NCBI GenBank assembly: GCA_031763025.1
Contig: JASSKH010000002.1
Coordinates: 1,604,929 to 1,668,928, forward strand
Direction of reading: 5' to 3'
From: Macrocystis pyrifera
Lineage: Eukaryota > Sar > Phaeophyceae > Laminariales > Laminariaceae
DNA length: 64,000 nt
The number at the start of each line of letters is the position of its first letter. Position 1 is the first letter of the stretch. Both the position numbers and the translations under genes were made by a program. This document shows, one piece after another, positions 20,211 to 30,515 of this stretch. The notes under the pieces are model-generated. The model was not told the DNA's origin and searched no databases. It was given only the letters and a program-made list of their open reading frames with translations.

Positions 20211-20589
20211 ACCGGGGCGGCGTCTTTTTCTTCCGCTTTTATATTTTTGTTTTCACTTTTTTTTGTTATTTCGTCTCTCCCAATTCGGAAAATAAATAAT
20301 TTCCTCATTTTTTTCCACCTCATATGAACCAAAAATTGTGGTCATAGATCGTTAGGACAAGGTATTCAGTATCAATATGCACCCCGCAGGAACGCAAGGG
20401 CGCAAGGCGCACAAGTTCCAAAGCACCACCCACGGCGTAGCTTCTTGCACGACGTCATTTTTTTTTTCGTTATAGAAGTTTTTGTTGGCTTTTAGTTTGA
20501 TTTTCCCACAGGAGCTTTTTGAATTTATGTTCATTTTCTTTCGTTCATTTTTTTTTTTTCCCCCTCTTTCGACTGTTTCCGGCGAGCAG

Positions 20590-20740
20590 GAGAGCCAATC
20601 GAGATGGATCAGCCTCTCCTTCGGCGCTACCCAGACCATAGCGGGGATGCTGATGGCTGTTGCGGTCGTTTTCTCGCTCACGGGTAACCGTCTGTCCAGC
20701 CTCAGGGTGTGCTGCAAGACAAGCAAGCGCGTCTACTTCC
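20590..20740 (+). CDS. 7TM-like gene, exon 4: membrane segment 5
   Basis: It follows a T/C-rich tract and GGCGAGCAG (acceptor) and stops before GTGAGT (20741). Its 151 bases give 50 codons plus one base. The peptide opens ESQSRWISLSFGATQTIAGM, continues LMAVAVVFSLTGNRL as a helix, and ends in a cysteine- and lysine-rich SSLRVCCKTSKRVYF, likely a cytoplasmic loop. The final C joins AT of exon 5 to make His. An in-phase alternative acceptor (TTTTCCCACAG, ending 20511) would add 26 Phe-rich residues; I prefer 20590 because that extra stretch is the pyrimidine tract itself. Confidence 0.65.
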
Positions 20741-20873
20741 GTGAGTGACTCGAAAAAAAAAAAAAACTTTAGTGATTTAACACGTCCCCCAGGATAGACC
20801 ATCATCTATCTCTGCTTATGCACCACTCTGTGTCTCAATATAACATCGTTTTGTCTCTATTTTTCGGGACATT

Positions 20874-21188
20874 GCCGGCGTCCCCGGTGGCTTGGTAGGT
20901 GGTCCGCGTGCCTGTCAAGATCATTTTCGTGGATTCGAATCTCACCAAGTGCATGCTCATTGGGACTTTTTCTTGCATAGAAAATTGATGTGCGGAAAGC
21001 GCGAGAGCGTGAGTTAGCTACATTCGATGAAAATCGACGAGCAGCGGGAATGCTGAACCCTATGCGCGATAAAAATGAAGGCACGTACCGGGTGACGTAC
21101 CGGGGGGGGGAAAAGGGACGCCGCTGAGGTTAAAACCTACTACGAGCTGGGCTGGAAAGTAAAGGTGATGATTAACAAAAAAAAAAAG
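20874..21188 (+). mobile_element. SINE-T, copy 6, intron 4
   Basis: Normal head and body, but about 35 bp near the 3' end (the GTGACCACGGCTTGTCCAGA segment) are deleted. A tail at 21176-21187. Confidence 0.8.
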
Positions 21189-21214
21189 TGGTGGTGATGA
21201 TGGGAATCTTTCCG

Positions 21215-21840
21215 GGCAGATGTATTAATGATCTGTATGAGTTCATGATTTAGATCTTTTAGGGAAGATGTTGTAATGATCTGTATGATTTGTATGCTCT
21301 GTATGATCTAGTCCAGGAGCTATATATTGCCTGCATGATCTAGTCCAGGAACTATGCAGCATCGTCACAACATATAATGACGACAGGTTAGGATACAGAT
21401 GATACACGTCGTCATCTTTTTGTTGCATCTGATCTGTCTGTAGATGAGTTATCGTACCTAGGCTCTCTGATCTATCTGTTCTGTCTGATCTATCTGATCT
21501 GCCTGATCTACGAAATCTATCTGATGTATCTGACCTATCTGATTCATCTGATACCAGGGATATCTGATCTGTCTGATCTGTCTGATTTATCTGACCTACC
21601 TGATTTAGCTATTAGTATATCTGATCTATCTGATCTATCCGATCAGGCCAGCGTGCGAGCAAGATTTTCGAAACACGGGAAATGACACCTCTATGTGCTT
21701 TATCTGACCTGATTTATCTGATATATCCGTATCTATCTGATCTATATATCTGATTTATGTAATCTGTCTGATTTATCTGACCTAAATGACTTATCTGATT
21801 ATCTGATCTATTTAATCTATCTGATCTATCTGATCGAGCC
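21215..21840. repeat. Degenerate TCTGATCTATCTGATCTG array
   Basis: A long irregular run of 9-10 bp units (ATCTGATCT, ATCTGACCT, ATCTGTATG). Two larger units, TGAGATCAGGCC-like then CGGGAAATGACACCT, repeat at 21640-21690 and 21836-21880. Confidence 0.8.
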
Positions 21841-22059
21841 GGCGTGTGTACAGGATTATCAAAACACGGGAAATGACACCTGTTTCTCACTTCAGATGCA
21901 CCAAGAAAGATCACCCTCAATGCTTACGTGCTCGTACGCAGAGCGGTGGGCTTTCTGTCGCGAAGCTGAAACAGACTGGCACCTCTTACGAAGTAGTAGA
22001 GGTACATCATGCCTGCTTAAAGTTTAAAAAACAAATCCATAAGGGTAACAAAATGCTGG

Positions 22060-22160
22060 TTTCTCAATTCACGTTTTCGTTTTCGTTTTCGTTTTTTTCG
22101 TTTTCGTTTTCGTTTTCGTTTTTTTCGTTTTTTTTTTTTTTTTTCCGTTTTTTTTTCCGT
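22060..22160. repeat. (TTTTCG)n tract
   Basis: Repeated GTTTTC/GTTTTTTTC units, intron 4. No further feature between here and the TC tract at 22611. Confidence 0.85.
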
Positions 22161-22607
22161 CTGAAGTTTTCGGCCGGTGATTTGACGACAACGCTCGTTT
22201 GCCCAGGCTCCTCTTTTTGAGACCAGTGCGTTTCATATATATATTTTTCTTTTAAATGATAAATTGCCGAAGAGATGGCCGTTTTTTTTTTTTCACCCTT
22301 TAGAACGGTTATAAATCCACGACCTCCCAACCGAACGAAATACCGAAAAATACGCTCCCAAAAGAACCGAAATGGTTCGAATTTCGCAAAACTGGCGTGA
22401 GAAATCGCCGGCACAACGCTCCTGGCCTTGTGTCAATCGACCAGACCAGCTTGTGATGACTCCCTTCTTTTTGGTGTCTGCTCGTACCTTTTGCCGTTTT
22501 CACGCTGACGATATTTTTGTCAATTTTGTTGCAAGGTTGTTTCAAGTACTCATGCATCTGTCGACTTTGACGGTGAAACGCTACGTATGTACTAAACAAA
22601 TTATGCG

Positions 22608-22862
<255 letters not shown>

Positions 22863-22897
22863 TTTCTTTCTCTCGTTTTCTTGTTTTGTGTCGGCAG

Positions 22898-22965
22898 ATT
22901 TCATCCTGACGATGTTCGGCACCTGCGTTTACGTGTACAACGGGATCGTACTCATGATCGACGAG
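22898..22965 (+). CDS. 7TM-like gene, exon 5: membrane segment 6
   Basis: A 68-base exon after TTGTTTTGTGTCGGCAG. Two bases (AT) complete the His codon from exon 4, then 22 codons read FILTMFGTCVYVYNGIVLMI plus DE, a single membrane helix. It appears to end GAG before GCGAGT, so the intron would have a GC donor, the well-known minor class; this keeps phase 0 for exon 6. The nearest GT (GTACGA, four bases on) would break the phase. If the exon instead read on, it would encode ASTMAAAAAPRIT and then stop. Confidence 0.6.
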
Positions 22966-23109
22966 GCGAGTACGATGGCCGCTGCTGCTGCACCTCGCAT
23001 CACTTAACTGCCTTGCGCAGAACACGCCATGCGTTTGGACGGCCGGAAGAGTACACCTATCCCTGCATACCTACGTCGTATATCACCACTCTGTCCTCGC
23101 ATATTGGCA

Positions 23110-23216
23110 TTACGGGGGTCCACGGTTAATAGGACGTATGGTATACATAAAAAAAACTATATATTTACCTATTTTTACTAACAAAATTTGGTCCCATTAA
23201 CTACGGACCCCCGTAA
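23110..23216. mobile_element. MITE-A copy, intron 5
   Basis: GTTAAT/ATTAAC-type arms with slight decay. Confidence 0.85.
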
Positions 23217-23296
23217 TAGTAAAAATAGGGAAATATACGGGTTTTTTGTGTGTGTACCGTACCGGTAGGTCCCATTTACTGTGGTCCCGCGTAATA
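23217..23296. mobile_element. Truncated MITE-A copy
   Basis: Starts inside the core (AGTAAAAATAGGGAAATATA) and ends GTGGTCCCGCGTAATA. Its left arm is missing; it abuts the preceding complete copy. Confidence 0.75.
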
Positions 23297-23298
23297 CT

Positions 23299-23337
23299 TG
23301 GAATTAGAGTGGTTCGTCCCCAAAACGGGACTGTAGT
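23299..23337. mobile_element. Fold-B half element
   Basis: Only the right half (GAATTAGAGTGGTTCGTCCC, CAAAACGGGACTGTAG) remains. Confidence 0.55.
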
Positions 23338-23549
23338 ATATGCTGAAAGGGTTGACCGTGCGCAGAACACGCTATGCAAAACGTTCGCTCGAACGATTTC
23401 GTCTCGACGACTGGAAGAGTGCACCTGTCTCTACATACACTCTGTCGTCGCGTGTACGGACTGTTTGTAGTTGATATTTGTGTGGGAATGATAGAAATGG
23501 TCCCTCCGTTTTCGTTGTGTGGCCCCACCCCGGGGGGGAGGGGGGTGTG

Positions 23550-24195
23550 GTAGCTTATCACACGTGTGATATTGTGCTCTCTTACCACGCCTGTGATGTT
23601 GTATTGTTGTCGCACGTCTGATAGTATGCTGTTATCACACGTGTGATATGTTTTTTATTACCACACGTGTGATGTGATACTCTTGTCACACGTGTGATAG
23701 TATGCTGTTATCACACGTGTGATATGTTTTTATTACCACACGTGTGATATTGTACTCTTGTCGCACGTGTGATAGTATGCTGTTATCACACGTGTGATAT
23801 TATTCTGTTATCACACGGGTGATGTTATACTCTTGTCGCACGTGTGATAGTATGCTGTTATCACACGTGTGATATAGTATGGTGTTATCACACGTGTGAT
23901 ATTATGCTGTTATCACACGTGTGATATTATACTCTTGTCGCACGTGTGATAGTATGCTGTTATCACACGTGTGATATTATGCTGTTATCACACGTGTGAT
24001 ATTATACTCTTGTCGCACGTGTGATAGTATGCTGTTATCACACGTGTGATAGTATGGTTACTCTTGTCGCACGTGTGATAGTATGCTGTTATCACACACG
24101 TGTGATATTATGCTGTTATCACACGTGTGATATTATGCTGTTTTCACACATGTAACAAGAATAAAATATCACACACGTGTGATATTTTATTCTTG
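23550..24195. repeat. Array of TATCACACGTGTGATA palindromes
   Basis: About twenty copies of the palindrome ATCACACGTGTGAT or its GTCGCACGTGTGAT variant, spaced every 25-35 bp and joined by AGTATGCTGTT, ATTATGCTGTT or ATTATACTCTT. Each has a central CACGTG, the classic E-box/G-box core bound by bHLH and bZIP proteins in other eukaryotes. It lies in intron 5, between the sixth and seventh membrane exons. Regulatory use is unproved. Confidence 0.9.
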
Positions 24196-24517
24196 TTACA
24201 CACGTCATATCATACGGTAGCACGCAATGTACCCCTAACCCCCCCCTCACGGGATGGCGTTTTTCTGCACGATATGGGGGGGGGCACACACAACGACACT
24301 CACGGCTTTGGGAATATCTCGACGCTTTGTTCGGCGTTAGCTGCTCACAGCAGTGTAAGACGCAATACTGCTTACAGTGCAAGACGGAATGCTGCTTACA
24401 GTGTTAGACGTAATACTGCTTGCAGCAGTGTAATATGGTAGTCACGCACATGCTTTCTTCCGTTCTCTGCTCGTTGCTGTCGCTGTTGGTTTTGCCTCTT
24501 GTTTCCTCGATGACCAG

Positions 24518-24649
24518 TTTTCGGACTTCGAGATCTCTAGGCGCCTGGTGATCATCGGCTGGTGCTCTCGGTACGTACACGTCATCGCGGATACGGCCAT
24601 CATCTTCGGAGCCTTCAAGGCCTTGGAAAAAGTCGACTGCATTGAGGAT
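24518..24649 (+). CDS. 7TM-like gene, exon 6: membrane segment 7
   Basis: 44 codons, phase 0 at both ends, after a good acceptor (CTTGTTTCCTCGATGACCAG) and before GTGAGT (24650). It begins FSDFEISRRL, then VIIGWCSRYVHVIADTAIIF, a long hydrophobic stretch with His and Arg, then GAFKALEKVDCIED. It supplies the seventh hydrophobic segment of the reconstructed protein. The charged end suggests exit into the cytoplasm. With seven segments and a hydrophilic tail the layout is that of a G-protein-coupled-receptor-like protein, but I see no family signature. Confidence 0.65.
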
Positions 24650-24659
24650 GTGAGTCCAA

Positions 24660-25145
24660 TGCTGCTCACCCACTCACCCACCCCCTCGCCTCTTTACCAA
24701 CTCCCTCAGTATCTAACTGACTCACGTATCGCTCGCTCATCTACGGACTTACTTACCACACACCCACTTGCCCACCCATCCCACCACCCACTCCTTCGCT
24801 TTCTCACTGACTATATCGGTAGCTAGCTCTATACTTCACTACTCTATTGCGCCACTCACTTACTCACCAACTAGCTCCCTCACTTGCTCAGTCAGTCAGT
24901 CACTTACTCTTGCTCGCTTACTCAGCTCACTCGCTCACTCACCCACTCACTCGCCCACTTACCCACTTACTCGGTTACCTGTTGCTCACTCGCTTACTCA
25001 GTTACTCATTCTCTTGTTCACTTCTAGTCACTTACTCACTCACTTCCTCGCTCATTCACTTACATCACTCTTGTTACCCACTCAATTTCTCACTTGTTCA
25101 CCTTATTCATTTACTCACTTATTAATTACATGTCACTTATGTCAC
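24660..25145. repeat. Degenerate CTCACTTACTCACTCG array
   Basis: Irregular tandem units of CTCACT, TTACTCA and CTCGCTCA type, starting right after the exon 6 donor. Ser/Leu/Thr-rich frames are artefacts. Confidence 0.85.
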
Positions 25146-25229
25146 AACTCAGCCAATCGGCAAATCGATCGCTGAACAAATCTTTCATTCAGTGTACCGG
25201 TTTGTCGGCCCATACCGCCCGCCATACTA

Positions 25230-25336
25230 TTCACGGAGGACCATAGTAAATAGGACCTACGGTACACACGAAAAACCATACATTTTACGATGTTTACCAA
25301 CAAATATTTGGTCCTATTTACTATGGTCCCCCGTAA
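25230..25336. mobile_element. MITE-A copy, intron 6
   Basis: TTCACGGAGGACCATAGTAA on the left, TTACTATGGTCCCCCGTAAA on the right. Confidence 0.8.
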
Positions 25337-25433
25337 AATAAACCCACACTCAAACAGCAACGGAACCGTGCGAACCCACCACCGCCAGCATCCCAATCAC
25401 CACCACCGCCGCGACCAGCAAGACAGCATCGCG

Positions 25434-25533
25434 CAGGGCCATAGTAAATAGGACCTACGGTACGCACAATAAACTAGATATTTCGCTATTTTTACTAGCG
25501 GTGTTTGGTCCTATTTACTATGCCCCCCCGTAA
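25434..25533. mobile_element. MITE-A copy, left end eroded
   Basis: Starts GCAGGGCCATAGTAAATAGG and ends TACTATGCCCCCCCGTAA. Confidence 0.75.
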
Positions 25534-25552
25534 TAGTAATTTCTCCCCAGGG

Positions 25553-25660
25553 CCTCTATGCACCAGTTTACAATTCCGGCGCCATGGCGGCCACCGGCAA
25601 TATATATTCCGCATACTTCGAGTACCGCACTGGTTATTCCCATACATGTCAAGCGATTCC
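25553..25660 (+). CDS. Candidate exon in intron 6
   Basis: After a good acceptor (TAATTTCTCCCCAG) an open, phase-0 stretch reads GLYAPVYNSGAMAATGNIYS, then AYFEYRTGYSHT, before a stop at about 25663. No convincing phase-0 donor ends it, so it may be an alternative last exon, a decayed exon or chance. A MITE-A sits immediately upstream, where the branch site would lie. Confidence 0.25.
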
Positions 25661-25768
25661 ATAGGCGCTATAGCGAGCAACCGGTACTACTCACCGGCAC
25701 ACTACTGTAGTTCATCTACCTCACCCCTCCCCCACACTCCAATCCGACAGCACCGCTACACACCACCG

Positions 25769-25800
<32 letters not shown>

Positions 25801-25862
25801 ACCACCAGAGATCTTAAGCCCCAACAAATTTCCACCACCATACAACCTGACCCTCCTTCACC

Positions 25863-25892
<30 letters not shown>
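25769..25892. repeat. Two C homopolymer tracts
   Basis: C runs at about 25769-25800 and 25864-25892, separated by unique sequence. Confidence 0.9.
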
Positions 25893-25893
<1 letters not shown>

Positions 25894-25968
25894 TTCTCGA
25901 AAGGGAGGCGTTTTCAATGGTCAAATGACTAAGGCAAGCAACACATGAGTACGCCCCCCCCCCCTAAC
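25893..25968 (+). mobile_element. Poly-C element, 5'-truncated
   Basis: TCTCGAAAGGGAGGCG, TTTTCAATGGTCAAATGACT, AAGGCAAGCAACACATGAG, TACG then C(10). Confidence 0.65.
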
Positions 25969-26119
25969 CCTCCCAAACCTCACCATTACTACCACCAATG
26001 TTATCACTGCCACCAACTCTGCTGATACTGATGCTGCCCCCTCCGAACCCACCAACACCACCACCGTCATTGACTACCACCACCATTGACTACCACCACC
26101 ACCATCCACCTTACTAGCA

Positions 26120-26148
<29 letters not shown>
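26120..26148. repeat. C homopolymer tract
   Basis: About 28 C, preceded by CCACCATTGACTACCACC-type repeats (25980-26118). Confidence 0.9.
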
Positions 26149-26151
<3 letters not shown>

Positions 26152-26247
26152 CTAGACCTGCTAGAAAGAAGAGAGAGGTATACCAGTAGCCGGGAGGAGA
26201 AAGTAGATGCGCGTTGTGGCCATCCAGTGGAGTGTATAACTCACATG

Positions 26248-26353
26248 TTACGGGGGACCGTAGTAAATAACACCTCCGCTACACACAAAAACCTATGTAT
26301 TTCCCTATTTTTACTAGCAAAATTCGGTCCTGTTTACTACGGCCCTCCGTCAT
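26248..26353. mobile_element. MITE-A copy
   Basis: TTACGGGGGACCGTAGTAAA on the left; right arm GTTTACTACGGCCCTCCGTC. Confidence 0.8.
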
Positions 26354-26524
26354 AGCAGGAGAATGTGAAATGCACGGGGAAGAACGTCAGAAGAGGAGAC
26401 GAGGGAAATTGACGAATGTGACATGGAGGAGTTTTTTGCGCTAGAAAGCAGCGAGAAAACGATCGTTATCGTAGGAGATGGATGGTGTTTGCCCCACGCG
26501 GCGAAAGAGGAAGGGATAAGGCAC

Positions 26525-26800
26525 CGGTATATGGAAACGGCGTGTTGAGCACCCATATGTTGGAGGTGTCTCTAGTAGGAGTAGGAACGGTGTTCCGTCT
26601 CAAGAGAGATGCGTGGCCAATGGTCAGATGACTAAGGCAAGCTCTATGTAATTTATGGAAACAACGTAATGAGCGCCCAATTGTTGGAGGTGTCTCTATT
26701 AGGAGTAGGAACGGTGCTCCGTCTCGAAAGGGATGCGTGGTCAATGGTCAAATGACTAAGGCAAGCAACAGTTGAGTACGCCCCCCCCCCCCCCCCCCCC
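26525..26800 (+). mobile_element. Poly-C element, tandem pair
   Basis: Two bodies in a row (about 26528-26642 and 26643-26778) share GGAAAC, TTGGAGGTGTCTCTA, AGGAGTAGGAACGGTG, TCCGTCTC, GGATGCGTGG and ACTAAGGCAAGC. Only the second ends GAGTACG plus a C run (26780-26799). This is the clearest copy for defining the consensus. Confidence 0.75.
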
Positions 26801-26829
26801 TCATATTATATATCTGGTATATATGTAGG

Positions 26830-27350
26830 TTGGGTTGGCGTCGGTTGGCGACGACGCTGTAAAACACGCCTCTCACTGTGTGAGCTACACAGCCAGGGTA
26901 CCGTTTTTTTTTTTTTTTTTTTGGCGGTTACCACGGCTGGCGCTCAAGTTAGGTCATTTTTGTGCGGGGAAAACCTTTACTCCGCACACGGGGGATGATC
27001 GTATCGCGTAGTGCGTATATGGCGAGGCACCCACGAGGCGGTTACATAGTAAACCCATCGCTGTCTCTCGAAGTGGACACACCTGAAATTAAATATATGA
27101 ATCGATGCTGTCATCCATATGCAAGAAACTCTCCGCCTCTAGAAGCGGTTCTTAGCAGAACGCAGCTCACCCTTCATGCGACTCGCCCAACACCTCACGG
27201 CGCTTCGCGCTTGGTGCAAGCAATGTTATGCCTGGTCGGTGAAAACCTGACGTGCTCCGTCCCGACATTGTAGGGATGCGAGGGTCTATGGTCACACGAC
27301 TACGCCCATGCATGATAATGAGTACACCCCCCCCCCCCCCCCCCCCCTCC
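26830..27350 (+). mobile_element. Long Poly-C element
   Basis: It starts GGTTGGGTTGGCGTCGGTTG, has CCTTTACTCCGCACACGGGG, CCTCACGGCGCTTCGCGCTT and CCCGACATTGTAGGGATGCG, and ends GATAATGAGTACAC plus about 22 C. Its last 60 bp align with the short Poly-C elements. The minus-strand reading of its first 100 bp contains TGTGTAGCTCACACAGTGAG, faintly like a tRNA D-arm. No protein is recognised. Confidence 0.65.
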
Positions 27351-27354
27351 CAAC

Positions 27355-27765
27355 TCTACCACCGTTACTAACAATACCGCCTCCTTTCCCCCATCCCACC
27401 ACCATCATCATTGTGGACACTACTCCCCCTCCCCGGAAGCTGCCAGCTAAACCACCACCCCCCGCCACTACTGACTTTGCTACTCCCCCCCCCCCTCTCC
27501 ATCCTGTGCTCCGTCTCGCCAGGGATGCAGGGTCAATTGCCGACGGACTATGGCAAGCGACCAATAAATTCGCCACCTCCACCCCCCCCCGCTAGTCTGT
27601 CCCACTGCCATTACGCCCACTACCACCGCCACCACCGCCACGACCATCATCACCATTGACGATGCTACAGTGCCTCCCTCTTCTCCCCCCCCCCCCCCCC
27701 CCCCCCCAGCAGTTGCCACCGCCTCCAGCACTGACCAGTCCCCCCCCCCCCCCCCCCCCCCCCCC
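27355..27765. repeat. CCACCACC-rich sequence with two C tracts
   Basis: Proline/glycine-type low complexity; C runs at about 27687-27707 and 27740-27765. CCGTCTCGCCAGGGATGCAG and GACTATGGCAAGCGAC (27511-27570) suggest one more decayed Poly-C element. Confidence 0.65.
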
Positions 27766-28045
27766 TCCCACGTGTATATATACATGGTATGCCTCGCACC
27801 AGGTAGTAGGTTAACATGGTACATAGAGTAAAAGTCTCCCTACATGAAAAACAACAACCAAAAAAGAAAAGAATTTCCGACGAGCTCGAGTGATTGCACA
27901 AGACCAAGTAGCCAACCCACCCCAGTTACTGAGTCTTCGTAGGCGACGAAGGCAAGAGACTTATCTGATGGCCTGAACTCCTAGGTCTGAACTCATTCGA
28001 TTTTATGTAGCCTTATCGTGGTCTTGCGAACGTGCCGAGCGGATA

Positions 28046-28149
28046 TTACGGGGGTCCATAGTTAATGGGACCAAATTTTGTTGGTAAAAGTAGGTAATAT
28101 ATAGCTTTTTATATTTACCATAGGTCCTGTTAACTATGGACCCCCGTAA
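28046..28149. mobile_element. MITE-A copy
   Basis: Near-complementary GTTAAT/GTTAAC arms with TA flanks (28044-28045, 28150 begins AG after T). Confidence 0.85.
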
Positions 28150-28155
28150 TAGTGT

Positions 28156-28741
28156 ATTTATAGGTTGGGTTGGCGTCGGTTGGCGACGACGCTGTAAAAC
28201 ACGCTGATCACCGGGATTGAGCTATAGGCCACCACCGTTCCGTTTTTCGCTTTTTTTTTTGTTTTTGACGGTCGCCACGGCTGGCGTTCGAGTTATAGGT
28301 CAGTAGTGCCAAGGTGGAGAACCTTTACTACGCACAACGGGAATGATCGCCTCACGTCGTGTGTTTGTGGCAAGGCACCCACGGGACAGTCGCATGGTAT
28401 GTCCATTTGTTGCCTGTGGGAGTGTTCACACTCATAAAAAAATTGATCAGTTAGTTCGACGCTGTCATCCAGCGCTGGAAGCTCCGCCTCGCCACGAGGG
28501 GGTCTCAGCAGGATGCCATGCAGCTCACTCCTTCATGCGACTCCGCCTGACACCCCACGGCGCTTCGCGCTTGTGTAGCGCAACTAAGCAATGCCTGCCT
28601 GTGTTCGGTGATTACCATTACCCGATGTCACTCCGTCCCCGCGCTGTGGTAATGCGAGGGTCTACAGCAATATTTTACGACTGCGGCCATGCATGACATG
28701 AGTAACCCCCCCCCCCCCCCCTCCCCCCCCCCCCCCCCCCC
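28156..28741 (+). mobile_element. Long Poly-C element, second copy
   Basis: Aligns end to end with the 26830-27350 copy: the same GGTTGGGTTGGCGTCGGTTG start, GGAGAACCTTTACTACGCAC, CACGGCGCTTCGCGCTTG and GAGGGTCTA, ending GACATGAGTAA plus a C tract to 28740. Confidence 0.65.
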
Positions 28742-28858
28742 ACACCCTAATTCGCTACCACCATCACCACGACGACCACCACCACCACCACCACCACCAC
28801 CACCACCACCAACACCGCCACCATTACCACCACCACCACGACCGCCGCCGGCACCATC
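28742..28858. repeat. (CAC)n microsatellite before 7TM tail exon
   Basis: ACC/CAC triplets with occasional interruptions, ending about 20 bp before the acceptor at 28877-28878. Confidence 0.9.
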
Positions 28859-28878
28859 GCCATCACTTCCATAATCAG

Positions 28879-29049
28879 GTTTCGGAAAACCCGGGCCAGA
28901 GCGGCTCGGGCGGCCAATCGAGGACCGGGGGCTCGACGACATACGCCGACACCACCTCCGGCGAACCCACCATATTCACTCCTCTCCCGCGACCCGTCGG
29001 AATCAACGGCTCTGGTCGCGGCTACACCGTGGGCGCGACGACGGGAAAG
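28879..29049 (+). CDS. 7TM-like gene, candidate exon 7: Gly/Ser-rich tail
   Basis: After TTCCATAATCAG and before GTTCTG (29050), 57 codons in phase 0 read VSENPGQSGSGGQSRTGGST, then TYADTTSGEPTIFTPLPRP, then VGINGSGRGYTVGATTGK. It is hydrophilic and Gly/Ser/Thr-rich, as expected of a disordered cytoplasmic tail. All three frames are open here because the stretch is GC-rich, so the frame rests on phase agreement with exons 6 and 8. The donor is weak, and the last bases already belong to the satellite that follows, so its 3' edge may be an exonised repeat. Confidence 0.4.
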
Positions 29050-30130
29050 GTTCTGGCCAGCGGTCATGTTTTGAGTCATGGCAACAGCGGGAATAGGGTG
29101 AGATTTTGTTTTCGTGGTGATACGTTGGGGAAGTATATTTTGCCCACGAGGGTCATGTTTTGAATCGTGGCATCGAGGGTAAGGTGCGGTTTTGATTGTT
29201 GTGTACGTTGGGCAAACGGCGGCGGCACGAGCACCTCGTGCGCTGATGATCGCATCTGGTCAACGGTAATATTTTGAGTCGAGTGGTCCCTCGGCAACAA
29301 TGTAAGGGTTTTGAGTGCATGTTGGAGAAGGTTTCGGCTAGCAGTCAGATTTTGTTTCATGATGGCGGGAATATAAATGAGACGAACACCTCGTGCGCTG
29401 ATGATCGCATCTGGTCAACGGTAATATTTTGAGTCGAGTGATCCCTCGGCATCAATGTAAGGGTTTTGAGTGCATATTGGAGAAGGTTTCGGCTAGCAGT
29501 CAGATTTTGATTCATGATAGCGGGAATATAAATGAGTGTTTTAGTGCATGCTGGCGGGAATGTTTGGCCAACGGTCGTGATTTGAGTCATGATGGCGGTT
29601 TTTGTGCACGTTGGGGAAGGTTTAGGCCAACGGTTATATTTTCATGGTGATATTTATAGCGGGCATAATGTGGGCGTTTTAGTGCACGTTGGGGAAGGTT
29701 CTGGCCAACGGTCACCTTTTGAATCATGATAATAATAGTGGGAACAACAAAGTGGAGGAGTAAGTGCATGCTAGGGAAGGTTCTGGCCAACGGTCATATT
29801 TCGATCCTTGATATCGAGAATACAGTGAAGGTTTTGATGCAGAGTTGGGGAATTTTCTCGTGAATGATCACATTTGTTAATCGTGATAATCGTAGCGGGA
29901 TTAAGTGGAGAGTTTTAGTGTACGTTGGGGACGTTACTGACCAACGGTCATGTTTCGATCCTTGATATCGGGGATACGTTGAGGCTTTTTGGTCTACGTT
30001 GGGGAATTTTCTGGCGAACAACTACATTTTTGAATAAGTACTCGTGGCGGGGTTAAGGTGAGAGCATTGTAGTGTACGTCGGGGGCGGTTGTGACCAACG
30101 GTCTTGTTTTGAATGACCATAGCAGGAACA
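29035..30130. repeat. Diverged GGTTCTGGCCAACGGTCAT satellite
   Basis: About 12-14 units of 70-100 bp, each with GCACGTTGGGGAAGGTT, CTGGCCAACGGTCATATTTT and AATCATGATAGCGGGAA-type parts. Two near-identical 135-bp blocks lie at about 29240-29375 and 29395-29540. Minus-strand open frames are repeat translations. Confidence 0.8.
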
Positions 30131-30159
30131 AGGTGAGCGACCTAGCGAAGGAGGGACTA

Positions 30160-30345
30160 CTACGGAGGGGGGGGGGGGGGTGGAGAGAGGCAGGTGGGGA
30201 CTGAAACAAAGTTAGACAGCGGGATGGCGGGGGGGGGGAGGGACGGGGGGAGAACTGAGTTGGGATCCATGTTCATTCTCGATGTAATCTATACAAAAAC
30301 CACGGCGGGGGAGGGGTGGGGAGCGGAGGGGGGGGGGTATCCGTC
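30160..30345. repeat. G-rich low-complexity stretch
   Basis: G runs at 30168-30180, 30230-30238 and 30322-30338 within GGAGGGG-type sequence. No exon is supported. Confidence 0.7.
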
Positions 30346-30439
30346 CGTCCCCGCCCCTATAGTAAAGACCGGTGGTGCTTTGCTGTGCTGTGGGCGCTGT
30401 TCTGTCGAATACATCCGCTCTTTAGGTCGTTTTTTTATC

Positions 30440-30515
30440 GAGCGAACGTGAATGTAATGCTCCCCCTTTGGTCATACGACTACTGCCATGCATAATATCG
30501 AGTTCATCCTCCCCT
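30440..30515 (+). mobile_element. Poly-C element fragment
   Basis: TTTGGTCATACGACTACTGC, CATGCATAATATCGAGTTCA, then CCTCCCCTCCC instead of a pure C run. Confidence 0.5.

Noticed and set aside
23550-24195. CRISPR-like array
   Set aside because: Linkers are themselves repeated and only 10-20 bp, the host DNA is eukaryotic and no cas genes are present; it is a satellite.
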